The notes below the pieces were generated by a model. That model saw only the letters and a program-made list of their open reading frames with translations. It did no database searches and had not been told where the DNA came from. From NCBI GenBank assembly GCA_965644295.1, contig CBFFRP010000080.1:248001-312000 (forward strand): a stretch of DNA of 64,000 nucleotides, read 5' to 3'. The stretch comes from Paraphysomonas bandaiensis. Its lineage: Eukaryota > Chrysophyceae. A program made the translations under genes and the position numbers. This document shows, piece after piece, positions 26,201 through 41,200 of the stretch. Each line of letters starts with the position of its first letter. Within the stretch, counting starts at the first letter, position 1.

Positions 26201-29200
26201 CAGTTGAATGTATCGAGGGCATTTCACTCTCCGTTGATGGCAGATATTATTTCTGCTTATGAGAAGGAGCTGCTATTAGTACAGTTTAATCATCCGACGG
26301 TTAAGTTTGTGTCTACTGTGACGGGACATTATGCGGATGAGGAGTTAATATCATCGTCATATTGGTTGAAGCATATATTGCAGCCAGTGTTGTATGAGTC
26401 AGCAGTGGAGGTATGTTATAGTGGAGAGAGTCGTGATGGCACCTGTGTGTTTGTTGAGATGGGAGCGGATTCTACATTGAGCCGTATTGGAGCATCTGCT
26501 ATTCGTAAAGTTTTGGTGGATACATCTTGTTGTAGTTGGTTACACGGTATGAGTGTTGAGAACTTTTCAGCTTCTGGATTTAACAAGTTGTTTTCTCATA
26601 AACGGTTCCGGCTGAGGAAATTTTATCATCGTTTACTTGATTGTGCTGTTACTAGTTTGTTATCCAGTGCGACGGAGATGCACACTATCCTACACGGTGG
26701 GATCATAAATGAATGGTTAGGTCAACATGTGGTCCGTGGAGACATTGTGCTACCGGGTGCAGCAATGATAGATATGGGCCTTGCTGTGGCATTGAGACAG
26801 CGTGTTGTTCATCAGAGCACTTATTCTGACGTGGTACTTCACTTGGAAGCGTTCAGTGTCACTCGACCTCTCATTGTAGTTGACAGCAGTGCGTCTTCTA
26901 CGTCCCCAACTGAGATGTGGTGTGTACATAGGGATGATAATAATATTCAGTGGCAAAGTTGTTTGGATGGAAATAATGTAGAATTGAATGCTCAGTGTTC
27001 TGTAAATACTGTAAAAAATGGGGTACCAGTGGAGTGGCATGAATTAGAGAAGAAACTGATTGCACTACGTGAAATTTGCAACCACGAACTCAACGTTTCT
27101 CAGCTGTACGCACGATTTGTTGACAGTGGTTTGTGTTATGGGCCTAAGTTTCAACTAGTAACGTCCTTGCATTGTGATACTGATGGGAAGAATGTTATCT
27201 CTCGATTGTCAATCGGGGATGTCAGTATGACTAGTTTATATTTGTTGCCGCCTCCATTTTTGGATGCCGTGCTACAGTCTGCTGTGGCAGCTAATATGTT
27301 TAGAGGTATCGAAGAGATGCAAGTACCATATGCCATCGACAATGTATGGTTGCGATGTGATGGATTAGCATCTCTGTGGGCAGCCGAGTGGTGTGAGGTC
27401 CATGTCGAGGCTCGCAGCATCACATCTGAGATGTCGATATTCGACCTGTATTTGTTTAGTGGGTCTGGTGAAGCTGTTTTAGTTGTAAATGGGTTGTATG
27501 CTCGAAGTTATCGGTCTCGACGTACCATTGATGCTGAAGATTTTGATTTCCTTATGCACAACTGGACTTTCAGTGAAGCCGAGTTGCCACCTGTTAGGAC
27601 AATGAGACAACATGGGGAAGTTTTATTGGTTTGTGAGTCATCTCTAACGGATGCCGTATCAAATTTGATTTCCTTGTTCTCCACAAAATTATACAAAGCA
27701 CTGATTTCCGATATTGTTTGTGGAAGTGCGAACTACTCCAATCTTGGAATTCATACAGCTGTTATTTGTTTTTCGGAAAAAGATATACATTCTTTGTTTT
27801 CTAATGGCGAGGAAACTCGTATATTATTCAGCATGTTGGAGTGCTTGTGTCCAATGATATCAAATTTATATTTTGTGCTCTATTTAAATGGCAATGATTT
27901 CGCTCATGCGTGTGTGACGGGTGCAATTAAAAGTGCACAGCTTGAATATCCGAGCGTACGGTTTATGGTGATCATTGCAGATTCATCGTTTTCTGAAGCC
28001 GAGAGCATTTGTTCGGCCTTGGAAGCTGAGATGCCTGTAAACAAAGAAGAATTAGAAGTAAAGTATCACCAAGGTAGACGCCAAACACTACGATATATAT
28101 CAGAAAATTTCTCTCCAACATCATCACCTCAGAATATACAAAGCAGTGATATTGGCACCGGTTCATTCATCATAACCGGTGGGTTAGGTGGACTTGGACT
28201 ATTGACTGCAAGGGTATTAGCTAGTCATGGTGCGTCTAGATTAGTACTTTTATCTCGATCTGGCAAGGTATCATATACCGGCCAGGGTCTGGAGTTGGAA
28301 TTGGAGTGGCTTCGGGAATCTTCTGGCAGTGAGGTTCATGTGATGTGTTGCGACGTATCTGACGAGTCTTCTGTAGTGGATATGTTGCGAGAGGTTCGTG
28401 AGATGGGTGGGGGTATTCGGGGAATCATTCATGCAGCAGGAGTACTTCGTGATGCGTTGATTCGTGGGGGTGGTGCGGCATCTGGTTGTGCTGATGTGTG
28501 GGCATCTAAGGCGCACAGTGCGTGGTTATTACACAAGCACACGTTGGAGGATTCCCTTTCAACATTTGTTGTATATTCGTCAATCGTATCCGCTATCGGA
28601 AATATTGGTCAATCTGCTTATGGTGCCGCAAATAGTTATTTGGATGGACTTGTAGAGTATCGTGTTCGTAACGGTTTACCTGGTGTTAGTATTCGGTGGC
28701 CGGCGGTTACTGGAGTTGGTATGGCGGCAGCAACGGGTGTTGATGGCGTAGGTATTACAATTGGGTCATCATCCGTTGAGAATGTATTGAAATGTTTGGT
28801 GCTAAGTAATCGTGCCGTTGAGGGTGTTATCACTATAGCTCCCCATGGTATGAAGGATTGGATGTCTGACAGTATTAAACAACAGTTTTCAAATGTTAGA
28901 TTGCTTCAACCAGTGCAGACTAATACATCTATGGCCGTAACTGGGTCGTCAACTAGGCCCCGAATAAGATCTATTGTCTGTGAGCGGTCTATTGAGGATG
29001 TGGTGTATACCGTTCGTAGTATAGTAGAATCGTTACTAGAAGTCTCCGGCGTCTCCGAAACTGACCAAGTGATGGACATGGGACTGGATTCTCTAGCTGT
29101 CACTGAGTTAGCCAGTAAGTTAGCATCTGAGTTTAGGGTTCGTGTTCTTCCGACGTTGGTGTTTAATTATCCTACACTACGGGATATAACAGGACATATT

Positions 29201-32200
29201 ATAGATCTCCTGGGACTGTCAGAGTCCATCACAACCACGGAATCACCTGGGTGTCTGCCTCCATATGAGGGAAGGGGAAACAGTGACATGGCCATCATTG
29301 GTGTAAGTTGTCGCCTTCCTGGTGATATTAATGATCTTGAGTCCATGTGGAGCATGTTATGTGGGCGCTGCGACATGACAAGCGAAGTATCACCGTATCG
29401 CTGGGACACAGATGGATTGATGGCACGTAGTACACTGGCGGATCCAAGTATATTAAACCGTGTTCGATATGGTGGTTTCTTGTCTGATGAAGTTTTGGAA
29501 AGCTTTGATGCATCGTTGTTTGGAATTTCTGACGCAGAGGCCATGCATATGGACCTCAGCCACCGATTGTTATTGGAAAGCAGTTACGAGGCTCTGGTGG
29601 ATGCAGGGTATAATGTTTCTGAGCTGAAGAGAAAGAAAGTTGGAGTATTTGTTGGCGTGATGGCAGATGTATCTAAACGGTTTGATCCTGTTGATAGTTT
29701 TTTTATTGGTGAAAAATCTTCTGTCTATGATGCCACTAAATCATCGTTGTCAGTGGCGTCCGGACGAATATCTTACGCTTTTGGATTCGAAGGGCCATGT
29801 ATGTCAATTGATACTGCATGCTCATCTTCTCTAGTTGCTCTCCATACTGCTAAAAGATGTATTGAAAACAATGAATGTGACATAGCGGTAGTATCTGGAG
29901 TATGTGTATTGACACCAGAATCTAGCGTAGCTTGTGCAGTAACTGGCATGACATCGCCTGATGGAAAGTGCCATACCTTTGATAACGCAGCCAACGGCTA
30001 TTGCCGAGGTGAGGGCTGTGGTGCCTTGGTGTTGAAGCGATTGAGTGATGCAGAACGAGATAATGATGGTATTTATGCAGTTGTACGAGGGTCAGCAGTG
30101 ATGCAGGACGGTAAGAGTGCTAGTTTGACAGCCCCCAATGGTCTTGCCCAGGAGCAGCTTCTTCGTGCGGCATTATCAGATGCTGGAGTGGATGCTGGTG
30201 ATGTATCTCTTATTGAGGCTCACGGGACTGGGACGAAACTAGGTGATCCTATTGAGACGGAGGCTTTATCGTCGGTATATGGTCATGGGCGGAGTGAAGA
30301 GAATGCATTGTATGTTTCGAGTGTAAAAGCGAATATCGGTCACATGGAGGCAGCAGCTGGTATAGGAGGTATATTGTCAGCGATATTGGCACTTCATTAT
30401 AAGCAAGCTCCTCCAAATGCCCAGCTGCGTGAGCTGAACTCGAAGGTGGCAGCATCTGTGTCAGGCAGTCCAATTTCGTTTCCCACGGAACCTACTCCAT
30501 TGGTTCGACATGGGGATCGTCCTTTGTTAGCTGGAGTGAGTTCATTTGGCTTCAGTGGCACAATATCCCATGTGATATTAGAGGAACCTGGTAGTTCGAG
30601 ATCTTTTTCTTCTGTTAATCATGGAGAAATGTTTCAGATGAAGAGATATCGTTTGCCTCGATTTTATCATCCTTTGTTACAAGTTGGAATGTTTGATGAA
30701 TTTTCTGGAGATGTTATTTTTACGATACACTTACATCAAAAGATTATTGAATCATTTTCAGTGTTTGAAGGTATGGACGATATTGTTTCACTGCCGAATT
30801 CGGTTATGTTGGAACTGTTCTGTTCTGCCGCGAATAGATGCGGTGGGCACGGAATATACCCGCGGGGTATGGAATTGTCAAAATCACTATTTATACGCGA
30901 ATTGAAGTTTATACACCCTTTTGTTTTTAGCAATAAACAGGCAACAACACTTTGGTGCGTATGTGATAAGAGTAACTCCTTTCGCTTGTACAGCAGTGAT
31001 AGGGGCTCCAGAGTGCTTCACGCGCAATGCTTTTTATCGAAAACAACCCCCGACAGCGATTTTCATGTCTCCTCTAGTTTAGAATCATCAAATAGAATAG
31101 ATCTAAAAACTGAAGAAGACACCAGCAAGCATTCAATACTCGAACGTCCTGGGCTGAGTTCAAGCTTGCTCAACAGTGTTCATGTTTCTGACTGCAGGTC
31201 CCGCGCTTTTGCAGTCATCAATGTTCCTGACAAACTAATGTGGTCAACATATCTGCTTCCACCCCCATTTATTGAGGCTATGTTTTTAGCGTCATCTGTT
31301 TTGTTCTCTGAATTTGATGGGTCAACAGGAGAAAGTATGGGCGACATGAAAGTACCTGGCGAAGTTGATAAGCTGTGGGTTATATCTGACAATATTGGTA
31401 GTTTATGGAATCAAAAATTTTGCGAGGTGTATATGGAACGTCAAAGTAATCGAAATGGTGTAGTTGTAAACTTCACTGTATTAAATAAAGAAGGGTCAGC
31501 TATATTGTGTGCTGAAGGCGTTGTTATGAGAAATATGGCAGAATTTAGTGGTGGTGCTCCAGACAACACTTCCACAGCCATATTACAGAGCCAGTGGAAA
31601 TTTTCTGGACCAGTTAATACTACGCCTTGCTCTATACCATCATGTTTGTTTGTTGGACCAGGTGAGACATGTACAGCAATTATAGATGTTCTAAATAGCA
31701 GCAATTTCACAATGGATATCGCTGACCATGTTAGCATCGGGCCCAATAACGTTTCTCTTATTATTCAAAACGACAAGAAGTACAATATGGCTGTTGTTGT
31801 TGTTGAAGGCATCGTTGCTTGTGATTCTATCGCAACGTCATACGACCCCATGAATGCTCTTCATTTAAAGGCTTGGCTTGAAGCTATTGAAATTTTGTGC
31901 GGAAGAACGAAGAATTTGATAGTTTTGTCTACAGTAGGAAATGAAGGCGATAACGTTTTCTACAACACGCTTATTGGTGCAGTACGATGCGCTCAGTTGG
32001 AATATCCAGCAGTGCATATAGTGGTTATTGATATCGATTCATCGATTTCTGATGTGGAAGGCATGTGTGCTGCTTTGCAGAATGAGATATCTATAATGGA
32101 TGGTGAGATGGAAGTTAAGTATCGTGATGGTGTGCGTATGGTGAAGCGCTACGAGCCATTAGATTTACCTGTTACCAATACTGGTGACAATCGCAATGTG

Positions 32201-35200
32201 GAGGGAGGTACATTCATCATAACCGGTGGGTTAGGTGGACTTGGACTATTGACTGCAAGGGTATTAGCTAGTCATGGTGCGTCTAGATTAGTACTTTTAT
32301 CTCGATCTGGCAAGGTATCATATACCGGCCAGGGTCTGGAGTTGGAATTGGAGTGGCTTCGGGAGTCTTCTGGCAGTGAGGTTCATGTGATGTGTTGCGA
32401 CGTATCTGACGAGTCTTCTGTAGTGGATATGTTGCGAGAGGTTCGTGAGATGGGTGGGGGTATTCGGGGAATCATTCATGCAGCAGGAGTACTTCGTGAT
32501 GCGTTGATTCGTGGGGGTGGTGCGGCATCTGGTTGTGCTGATGTGTGGGCATCTAAGGCGCACAGTGCGTGGTTATTACACAAGCACACGTTGGAGGATT
32601 CCCTTTCAACATTTGTTGTATATTCGTCAATCGTATCCGCTATCGGAAATATTGGTCAATCTGCTTATGGTGCCGCAAATAGTTATTTGGATGGACTTGT
32701 AGAGTATCGTGTTCGTAACGGTTTACCTGGTGTTAGTATTCGGTGGCCGGCGGTTTCTGGAGTTGGTATGGCGGCAGCAACGGGTGCAGACACTGCTGAA
32801 GTATCAATTGATCAAGAGTATGCCTGTATATTGGTTAGACTCTTTATTATTTGTAATCATTTTTGTGATGTATTTTCTGTTTGTCCAATTGGTGCATTTG
32901 GTTTGATGAGTCAAGCGGTTGAGATGCAGTTTTCTTCAACCACTTTGTCGCTTTTGAAGAAGCTTGAAGAGAAGCCACGGATTCACGACGTTGCAGTACT
33001 TTCTCCTAACGAAATTCGACTAAACGTGAAAACCTTGGTTTTGACGATGATTGATTCTGGTGACATCACCGATGACGCTCACTTAATGGACTACGGCATG
33101 GATTCTCTAGGTATGACGGAACTTGCGAATCAGTTATCAAATGAATTTAAATTGAAACTTTCCCCTACGTTGGTATTTAGCTATCCAACTATTGATGATA
33201 TCACTGGCCACATTCTTGAATTGCTTGGTGTTTCCGACGTAAAGGAAGAGCCAGAACATGGGCTGACCAGGACATCGAACTCTCGATTTGACAGTGGCGA
33301 TATGGCTATAGTTGGTGTAAGTTGTCGATTACCTGGCGATGTGAATGATTTGAATTCAATGTGGGAAATGCTCAGTGGAGGTCGTGATGCGACAAGCGTG
33401 GTGTCTCCATCTCGCTGGGATGTGGATGCATTAATTGCACGCAGTGATTTGATGGATCCGAGTGTGTTGGATCGTGTTCGTCACGGCGGTTTTTTGTCAG
33501 ATGATGTTTTGGAGGGTTTTGATGCACCTTTATTTGGAATTTCTGATGCAGAAGCCTCCCATATGGACCCTACCCACCGTTTGTTATTACAATGTGCCTA
33601 CGAGGCCTTATGTGATGCAGGGTACGATATGTCGACAATGAAAGGTCAGAAGATTGGGGTATTTGTGGGGATTTCTGGTGTGGTTTCTTGTGATAACACT
33701 TCAAATACGTCACATAGTAACGACAAGTCGTTGCCATCAGTGTATGATGCCACAGGAAACACTCTTTCTGTCGCATCGGGTCGAATATCTTACGCATTAG
33801 GGTTGTGCGGCCCTTGCATGACTTGTGACACCGCATGTTCATCCTCGCATGTAGCACTGCACTCTGCCCGGCGCTGCCTACAGCACAACGAATGTGACAG
33901 TGCTCTAGTTATCAGTGTGAATTGTTTATCCACGGCGTCATCTGTGGCGTGTGCTATGGCTGGCATGACATCGCCTGATGGCAAGTGCCACACCTTTGAC
34001 GAGTCAGCCAACGGGTACTGTAGAGCTGAAGGATGTGGTGCCTTAGTATTGAAGCGATTGAGTGAAGCTGAACGAGATAATGATGGTATTTATGCAGTTG
34101 TACGAGGGTCGGCAGTGATGCAGGACGGTAAGAGTGCTAGTTTGACAGCCCCCAATGGTCTTGCCCAGGAGCAGCTTCTTCGTGCGGCATTATCAGATGC
34201 CGGAGTGGATGCTGGTGATGTATCTCTTATTGAGGCTCACGGGACTGGGACGAAATTAGGTGATCCTATTGAGACGGAGGCTTTATCGTCGGTATATGGT
34301 CATGGGCGAAGTGAAGAGAATACATTGTATGTTTCTGGTGTAAAAGCGAATATCGGTCACATGGAGGCAGCAGCTGGTATAGGAGGTATATTGTCAGCGA
34401 TATTGGCACTTCATTATAAGCAAGCTCCTCCGAATGCCCAGCTGCGTGAGCTGAACTCGAAGGTGGCAGCATCTGTGTCAGGCAGTCCGATTTCGTTTCC
34501 CACGGAACCTACTCCATTGGTTCGACATGGGGATCGTCCTTTGTTAGCTGGAGTGAGTTCATTTGGTTACAGCGGCACAATATCTCATGTGATATTGGAA
34601 GAAGCTCCCATCTCTCACTCCCGCTCGCCTGGTGTACTTTCTAGTAGCAAATCCTCCTCCACTGTATTGTCGGAAACATGTATAGCGGGTATGGTGTGGC
34701 AATTTGCTGGACAGGGGACACTCAGTGTTGGCGCATTGCGCGATATGTATGAGTCGGAATCTACGTTTCGTGACGCTTTGAGTCGGTGTGATGATATTCT
34801 TCGATCTCATCTGGGTGTAGGTGCATCTGAGTTATTGTATCCTGGGATCTGTGGTAGTTTGACTGAGATTAGTGCAGCGGAGCACCTTTCGGAGACTGTG
34901 TACTCTCAGCCTATACTGGTGGCTCTTGAGTATTGTCTGAGTCAGGTGTGGTTGTCACGGGGTATTCGCCCAGCTGCAGTGATGGGTCACAGTCTAGGAG
35001 AGTATGCAGCTGCTATTGTCAGCGGAGTTTTGTCATTGGAGGATAGTTTGCGACTGGTGTGTATACGTGGTCGCTTGATGCAGGAGAGTGATGGGTGTGT
35101 GGGTTGCATGTATGCTGTCCGAGCAACAGCTGATGAGGTAATCAGTGCAATCTCTGATTCAGGTTTGACGAACGAAGTGTCTGTGGCTGCAGTGAATGGA

Positions 35201-38200
35201 CCTCGTAGTGTGGTAATATCCGGGTCTGTGAATGGAGTTCAGAAAGTGTTGAACAGCACTGGTTTGATGAATATGAGTCATCGTCAGTTGAATGTATCGA
35301 GGGCATTTCACTCTCCGTTGATGGCAGATATTATTTCTGCTTATGAGAAGGAGCTGCTATTAGTACAGTTTAATCATCCGACGGTTAAGTTTGTGTCTAC
35401 TGTGACGGGACATTATGCGGATGAGGAGTTAATATCATCGTCATATTGGTTGAAGCATATATTGCAGCCAGTGTTGTATGAGTCAGCAGTGGAGGTATGT
35501 TATAGTGGAGAGAGTCGTGATGGCACCTGTGTGTTTGTTGAGATGGGAGCGGATTCTACATTGAGCCGAATGGGTCAAAATATCTCTCGAAGTTCTAAAG
35601 TCCAGTGGAAATGCGGTGTTGATACAATCGAAGATTTGATAGTTTTATGTCCCCCAGTTGTGAGCAACGTGTCTAGAACTACTACACGGTATGCTTGGTA
35701 CAATAGATGTCACGCTCTTCTGCAAGAATCCAATGTGGATAGCGTCTCTGGAGATGTTATCTTTACGATTCGTCTGCATTCTAGTATACTGATGTCATGG
35801 TTGTTCGATTATAAACAAGGAGATAACGTAGTAGTCCCTGTCGGAGCAGTTGTGGAAATGTTTTGTGCCATTGCAAGTCGAAGGAATGAGCGTGGAGTGT
35901 TTGAAAATGCTACAAGGCTATCATCGGCTCAACTTGAGGGGCTGCAGCTGTTCGATAGAATCATAGTTGATACCACTGCTGCGAGTATATATGAAAACAA
36001 GGAAGTGACAACATTGTGGTGTTCTTGTAGTGATAGTGGTATTCTTAGCTTATACAGCATCTCTGCTGGTACGAAAGTAATTCACGCGCACTGTTCTATA
36101 TCGAAAAATAGTTTAGATATTGCAGTCCCTGAGAAAGTGCAGACCTATGCAGAAGAAGTTGATGTGGCTACTATTTATGATCGCCCTGATTTCGTACAAC
36201 TTGGACAATCCTTTCGTCTACTTCACAGTGTTCATGTTTCTGACTGCAGGTCCCGCGCTTTTGCAGTCATCAATGTTCCTGACAAACTAATGTGGTCAAC
36301 ATATCTGCTTCCACCCCCATTTATTGAGGCTATGTTTTTAGCGTCATCTGTTTTGTTCTCTGAATTTGATGGGTCAACAGGAGAAAGTATGGGCGACATG
36401 AAAGTACCTGGCGAAGTTGATAAGCTGTGGGTTATATCTGACAATATTGGTAGTTTATGGAATCAAAACTTTTGCGAGGTGTATATGGAACGTCAAAGTA
36501 ATCGAAATGGTGTAGTTGTAAACTTCACTGTATTAAATAAAGAAGGGTCAGCTATATTGTGTGCTGAAGGCGTTGTTATGAGAAATATGGCAGAATTTAG
36601 TGGTGGTGCTCCAGACAACACTTCCACAGCCATATTACAGAGCCAGTGGAAATTTTCTGGACCAGTTAATACTACGCCTTGCTCTATACCATCATGTTTG
36701 TTTGTTGGACCAGGTGAGACATGTACAGCAATTATAGATGTTCTAAATAGCAGCAATTTCACAATGGATATCGCTGACCATGTTAGCATCGGGCCCAATA
36801 ACGTTTCTCTTATTATTCAAAACGACAAGAAGTACAATATGGCTGTTGTTGTTGTTGAAGGCATCGTTGCTTGTGATTCTATCGCAACGTCATACGACCC
36901 CATGAATGCTCTTCATTTAAAGGCTTGGCTTGAAGCTATTGAAATTTTGTGCGGAAGAACGAAGAATTTGATAGTTTTGTCTACAGTAGGAAATGAAGGC
37001 GATAACGTTTTCTACAACACGCTTATTGGTGCAGTACGATGCGCTCAGTTGGAATATCCAGCAGTGCATATAGTGGTTATTGATATCGATTCATCGATTT
37101 CTGATGTGGAAGGCATGTGTGCTGCTTTGCAGAATGAGATATCTATAATGGATGGTGAGATGGAAGTTAAGTATCGTGATGGTGTGCGTATGGTGAAGCG
37201 CTACGAGCCATTAGATTTACCTGTTACCAATACTGGTGACAATCGCAATGTGGAGGGAGGTACATTCATCATAACCGGTGGGTTAGGTGGACTTGGACTA
37301 TTGACTGCAAGGGTATTAGCTAGTCATGGTGCGTCTAGATTAGTACTTTTATCTCGATCTGGCAAGGTATCATATACCGGCCAGGGTCTGGAGTTGGAAT
37401 TGGAGTGGCTTCGGGAGTCTTCTGGCAGTGAGGTTCATGTGATGTGTTGCGACGTATCTGACGAGTCTTCTGTAGTGGATATGTTGCGAGAGGTTCGTGA
37501 GATGGGTGGGGGTATTCGGGGAATCATTCATGCAGCAGGAGTACTTCGTGATGCGTTGATTCGTGGGGGTGGTGCGGCATCTGGTTGTGCTGATGTGTGG
37601 GCATCTAAGGCGCACAGTGCGTGGTTATTACATAAGCACACGTTGGAGGATTCCCTTTCAACATTTGTTGTATATTCGTCAATCGTGTCCGCTATCGGAA
37701 ATATTGGTCAATCTGCTTATGGTGCCGCAAATAGTTATTTGGATGGACTTGTAGAGTATCGTGTTCGTAACGGTTTACCTGGTGTTAGTATTCGGTGGCC
37801 GGCGGTTACTGGAGTTGGTATGGCGGCAGCAACTGGAGTTGTTACGGCTTGTAAATCTGTTGACAACAATTTTGTGGTGGATGTTCTGATGGGATGTATG
37901 TGTAATTCAATACCGGTGGTATTCACAATTGTTCCACGTGGAGTGTTAGATTTTATTTTTGATACTTGCAATCCTCAGTTTGTGAAAGCTTTTGGGCTGT
38001 TGAAGCCTTCAGAACTTTGTGATTCTCAAGTTGATAGCGGATGTAAGCTTTCAACTAAGGAAGTTCTTTGCACAGTAAGAGACGAGGTTCTTCTATCAAC
38101 TGGATGTGCATATATAGCAGATGATGCTCACTTAATGGACTATGGAGTGGACTCTTTGGGAGCAATTGAGATCGCGGTACAACTTGCTAGTAAACTTAAA

Positions 38201-41200
38201 TTGAAACTTTCCCCTACGTTGGTATTTAGCTATCCAACTATTGATGATATCACTGGCCACATTCTTGAATTGCTTGGTGTTTCCGACGTAAAGGAAGAGC
38301 CAGAACGTGGACTGACCAGGACATCGAACTCTCGATTTGACAGTGGCGATATGGCTATAGTTGGTGTAAGTTGTCGATTACCTGGCGATGTGAATGATTT
38401 GAATTCAATGTGGGAAATGCTCAGTGGAGGTCGTGATGCGACAAGCGTGGTGTCTCCATCTCGCTGGGATGTGGATGCATTAATTGCACGCAGTGATTTG
38501 ATGGATCCGAGTGTGTTGGATCGTGTTCGTCACGGCGGTTTTTTGTCAGATGATGTTTTGGAGGGTTTTGATGCACCTTTATTTGGAATTTCTGATGCAG
38601 AAGCCTCCCATATGGACCCTACCCACCGTTTGTTATTACAATGTGCCTACGAGGCCTTATGTGATGCAGGGTACGATATGTCGACAATGAAAGGTCAGAA
38701 GATTGGGGTATTTGTGGGGATTTCTGGTGTGGTTTCTTGTGATAACACTTCAAATACGTCACATAGTAACGACAAGTCGTTGCCATCAGTGTATGATGCC
38801 ACAGGAAACACTCTTTCTGTCGCATCGGGTCGAATATCTTACGCATTAGGGTTGTGCGGCCCTTGCATGACTTGTGACACCGCATGTTCATCCTCGCATG
38901 TAGCACTGCACTCTGCCCGGCGCTGCCTACAGCACAACGAATGTGACAGTGCTCTAGTTATCAGTGTGAATTGTTTATCCACGGCGTCATCTGTGGCGTG
39001 TGCTATGGCTGGCATGACATCGCCTGATGGCAAGTGCCACACCTTTGACGAGTCAGCCAACGGGTACTGTAGAGCTGAAGGATGTGGTGCCTTAGTATTG
39101 AAGCGATTGAGTGAAGCTGAACGAGATAATGATGGTATTTATGCAGTTGTACGAGGGTCAGCAGTGATGCAGGACGGTAAGAGTGCTAGTTTGACAGCCC
39201 CCAATGGTCTTGCCCAGGAGCAGCTTCTTCGTGCGGCATTATCAGATGCCGGAGTGGATGCTGGTGATGTATCTCTTATTGAGGCTCACGGGACTGGGAC
39301 GAAATTAGGTGATCCTATTGAGACGGAGGCTTTATCGTCGGTATATGGTCATGGGCGAAGTGAAGAGAATACATTGTATGTTTCTGGTGTAAAAGCGAAT
39401 ATCGGTCACATGGAGGCAGCAGCTGGTATAGGAGGTATATTGTCAGCGATATTGGCACTTCATTATAAGCAAGCTCCTCCGAATGCCCAGCTGCGTGAGC
39501 TGAACTCGAAGGTGGCAGCATCTGTGTCAGGCAGTCCGATTTCGTTTCCCACGGAACCTACTCCATTGGTTCGACATGGGGATCGTCCTTTGTTAGCTGG
39601 AGTGAGTTCATTTGGTTATAGCGGCACAATATCTCATGTGATATTGGAAGAAGCTCCTGTATCTCACTCCCGCTCGCCTGGTGTACTTTCTAGTAGCAAA
39701 TCCTCCTCCACTGTATTGTCGGAAACATGTATAGCGGGTATGGTGTGGCAATTTGCTGGACAGGGGACACTCAGTGTTGGCGCATTGCGCGATATGTATG
39801 AGTCGGAATCTACGTTTCGTGACGCTTTGAGTCGATGTGATGATATTCTTCGATCTCATCTGGGTGTAGGTGCATCTGAGTTATTGTATCCTGGGATCTG
39901 TGGTAGTTTGACTGAGATTAGTGCAGCGGAGCACCTTTCGGAGACTGTGTACTCTCAGCCTATACTGGTGGCTCTTGAGTATTGTCTGAGTCAGGTGTGG
40001 TTGTCACGGGGTATTCGCCCAGCTGCAGTGATGGGTCACAGTCTAGGAGAGTATGCAGCTGCTATTGTCAGCGGAGTTTTGTCATTGGAGGATAGTTTGC
40101 GACTGGTGTGTATACGTGGTCGCTTGATGCAGGAGAGTGATGGATGTGTGGGTTGCATGTATGCCGTCCGAGCAACAGCTGATGAGGTAATCAGTGCAAT
40201 CTCTGATTCAGGTTTGACGAACGAAGTGTCTGTGGCTGCAGTGAATGGACCTCGTAGTGTGGTAGTATCCGGGTCTGTGGATGGAGTTCAGAAAGTGTTG
40301 AACAGCACTGGTTTGATGAATATGAGTCATCGTCAGTTGAATGTATCGAGGGCATTTCACTCTCCGTTGATGGCAGATATTATTTCTGCTTATGAGAAGG
40401 AGCTGCTATTAGTACAGTTTAATCATCCGACGGTTAAGTTTGTGTCTACTGTGACGGGACATTATGCGGATGAGGAGTTAATATCATCGTCATATTGGTT
40501 GAAGCATATATTGCAGCCAGTGTTGTATGAGTCAGCAGTGGAGGTATGTTATAGTGGAGAGAGTCGTGATGGCACCTGTGTGTTTGTTGAGATGGGAGCG
40601 GATTCTACATTGAGCCGAATGGGTCAAAATATCTCTCGAAGTTCTAAAGTCCAGTGGAAATGCGGTGTTGATACAATCGAAGATTTGATAGTTTTATGTC
40701 CCCCAGTTGTGAGCAACGTGTCTAGAACTACTACACGGTATGCTTGGTACAATAGATGTCACGCTCTTCTGCAAGAATCCAATGTGGATAGCGTCTCTGG
40801 AGATGTTATCTTTACGATTCGTCTGCATTCTAGTATACTGATGTCATGGTTGTTCGATTATAAACAAGGAGATAACGTAGTAGTCCCTGTCGGAGCAGTT
40901 GTGGAAATGTTTTGTGCCATTGCAAGTCGAAGGAATGAGCGTGGAGTGTTTGAAAATGCTACAAGGCTATCATCGGCTCAACTTGAGGGGCTGCAGCTGT
41001 TCGATAGAATCATAGTTGATACCACTGCTGCGAGTATATATGAAAACAAGGAAGTGACAACATTGTGGTGTTCTTGTAGTGATAGTGGTATTCTTAGCTT
41101 ATACAGCAACTCTGCTGGTACGAAAGTAATTCACGCGCACTGTTCTATATCGAAAAATAGTTTAGATATTGCAGTCCCTGAGAAAGTGCAGACCTATGCA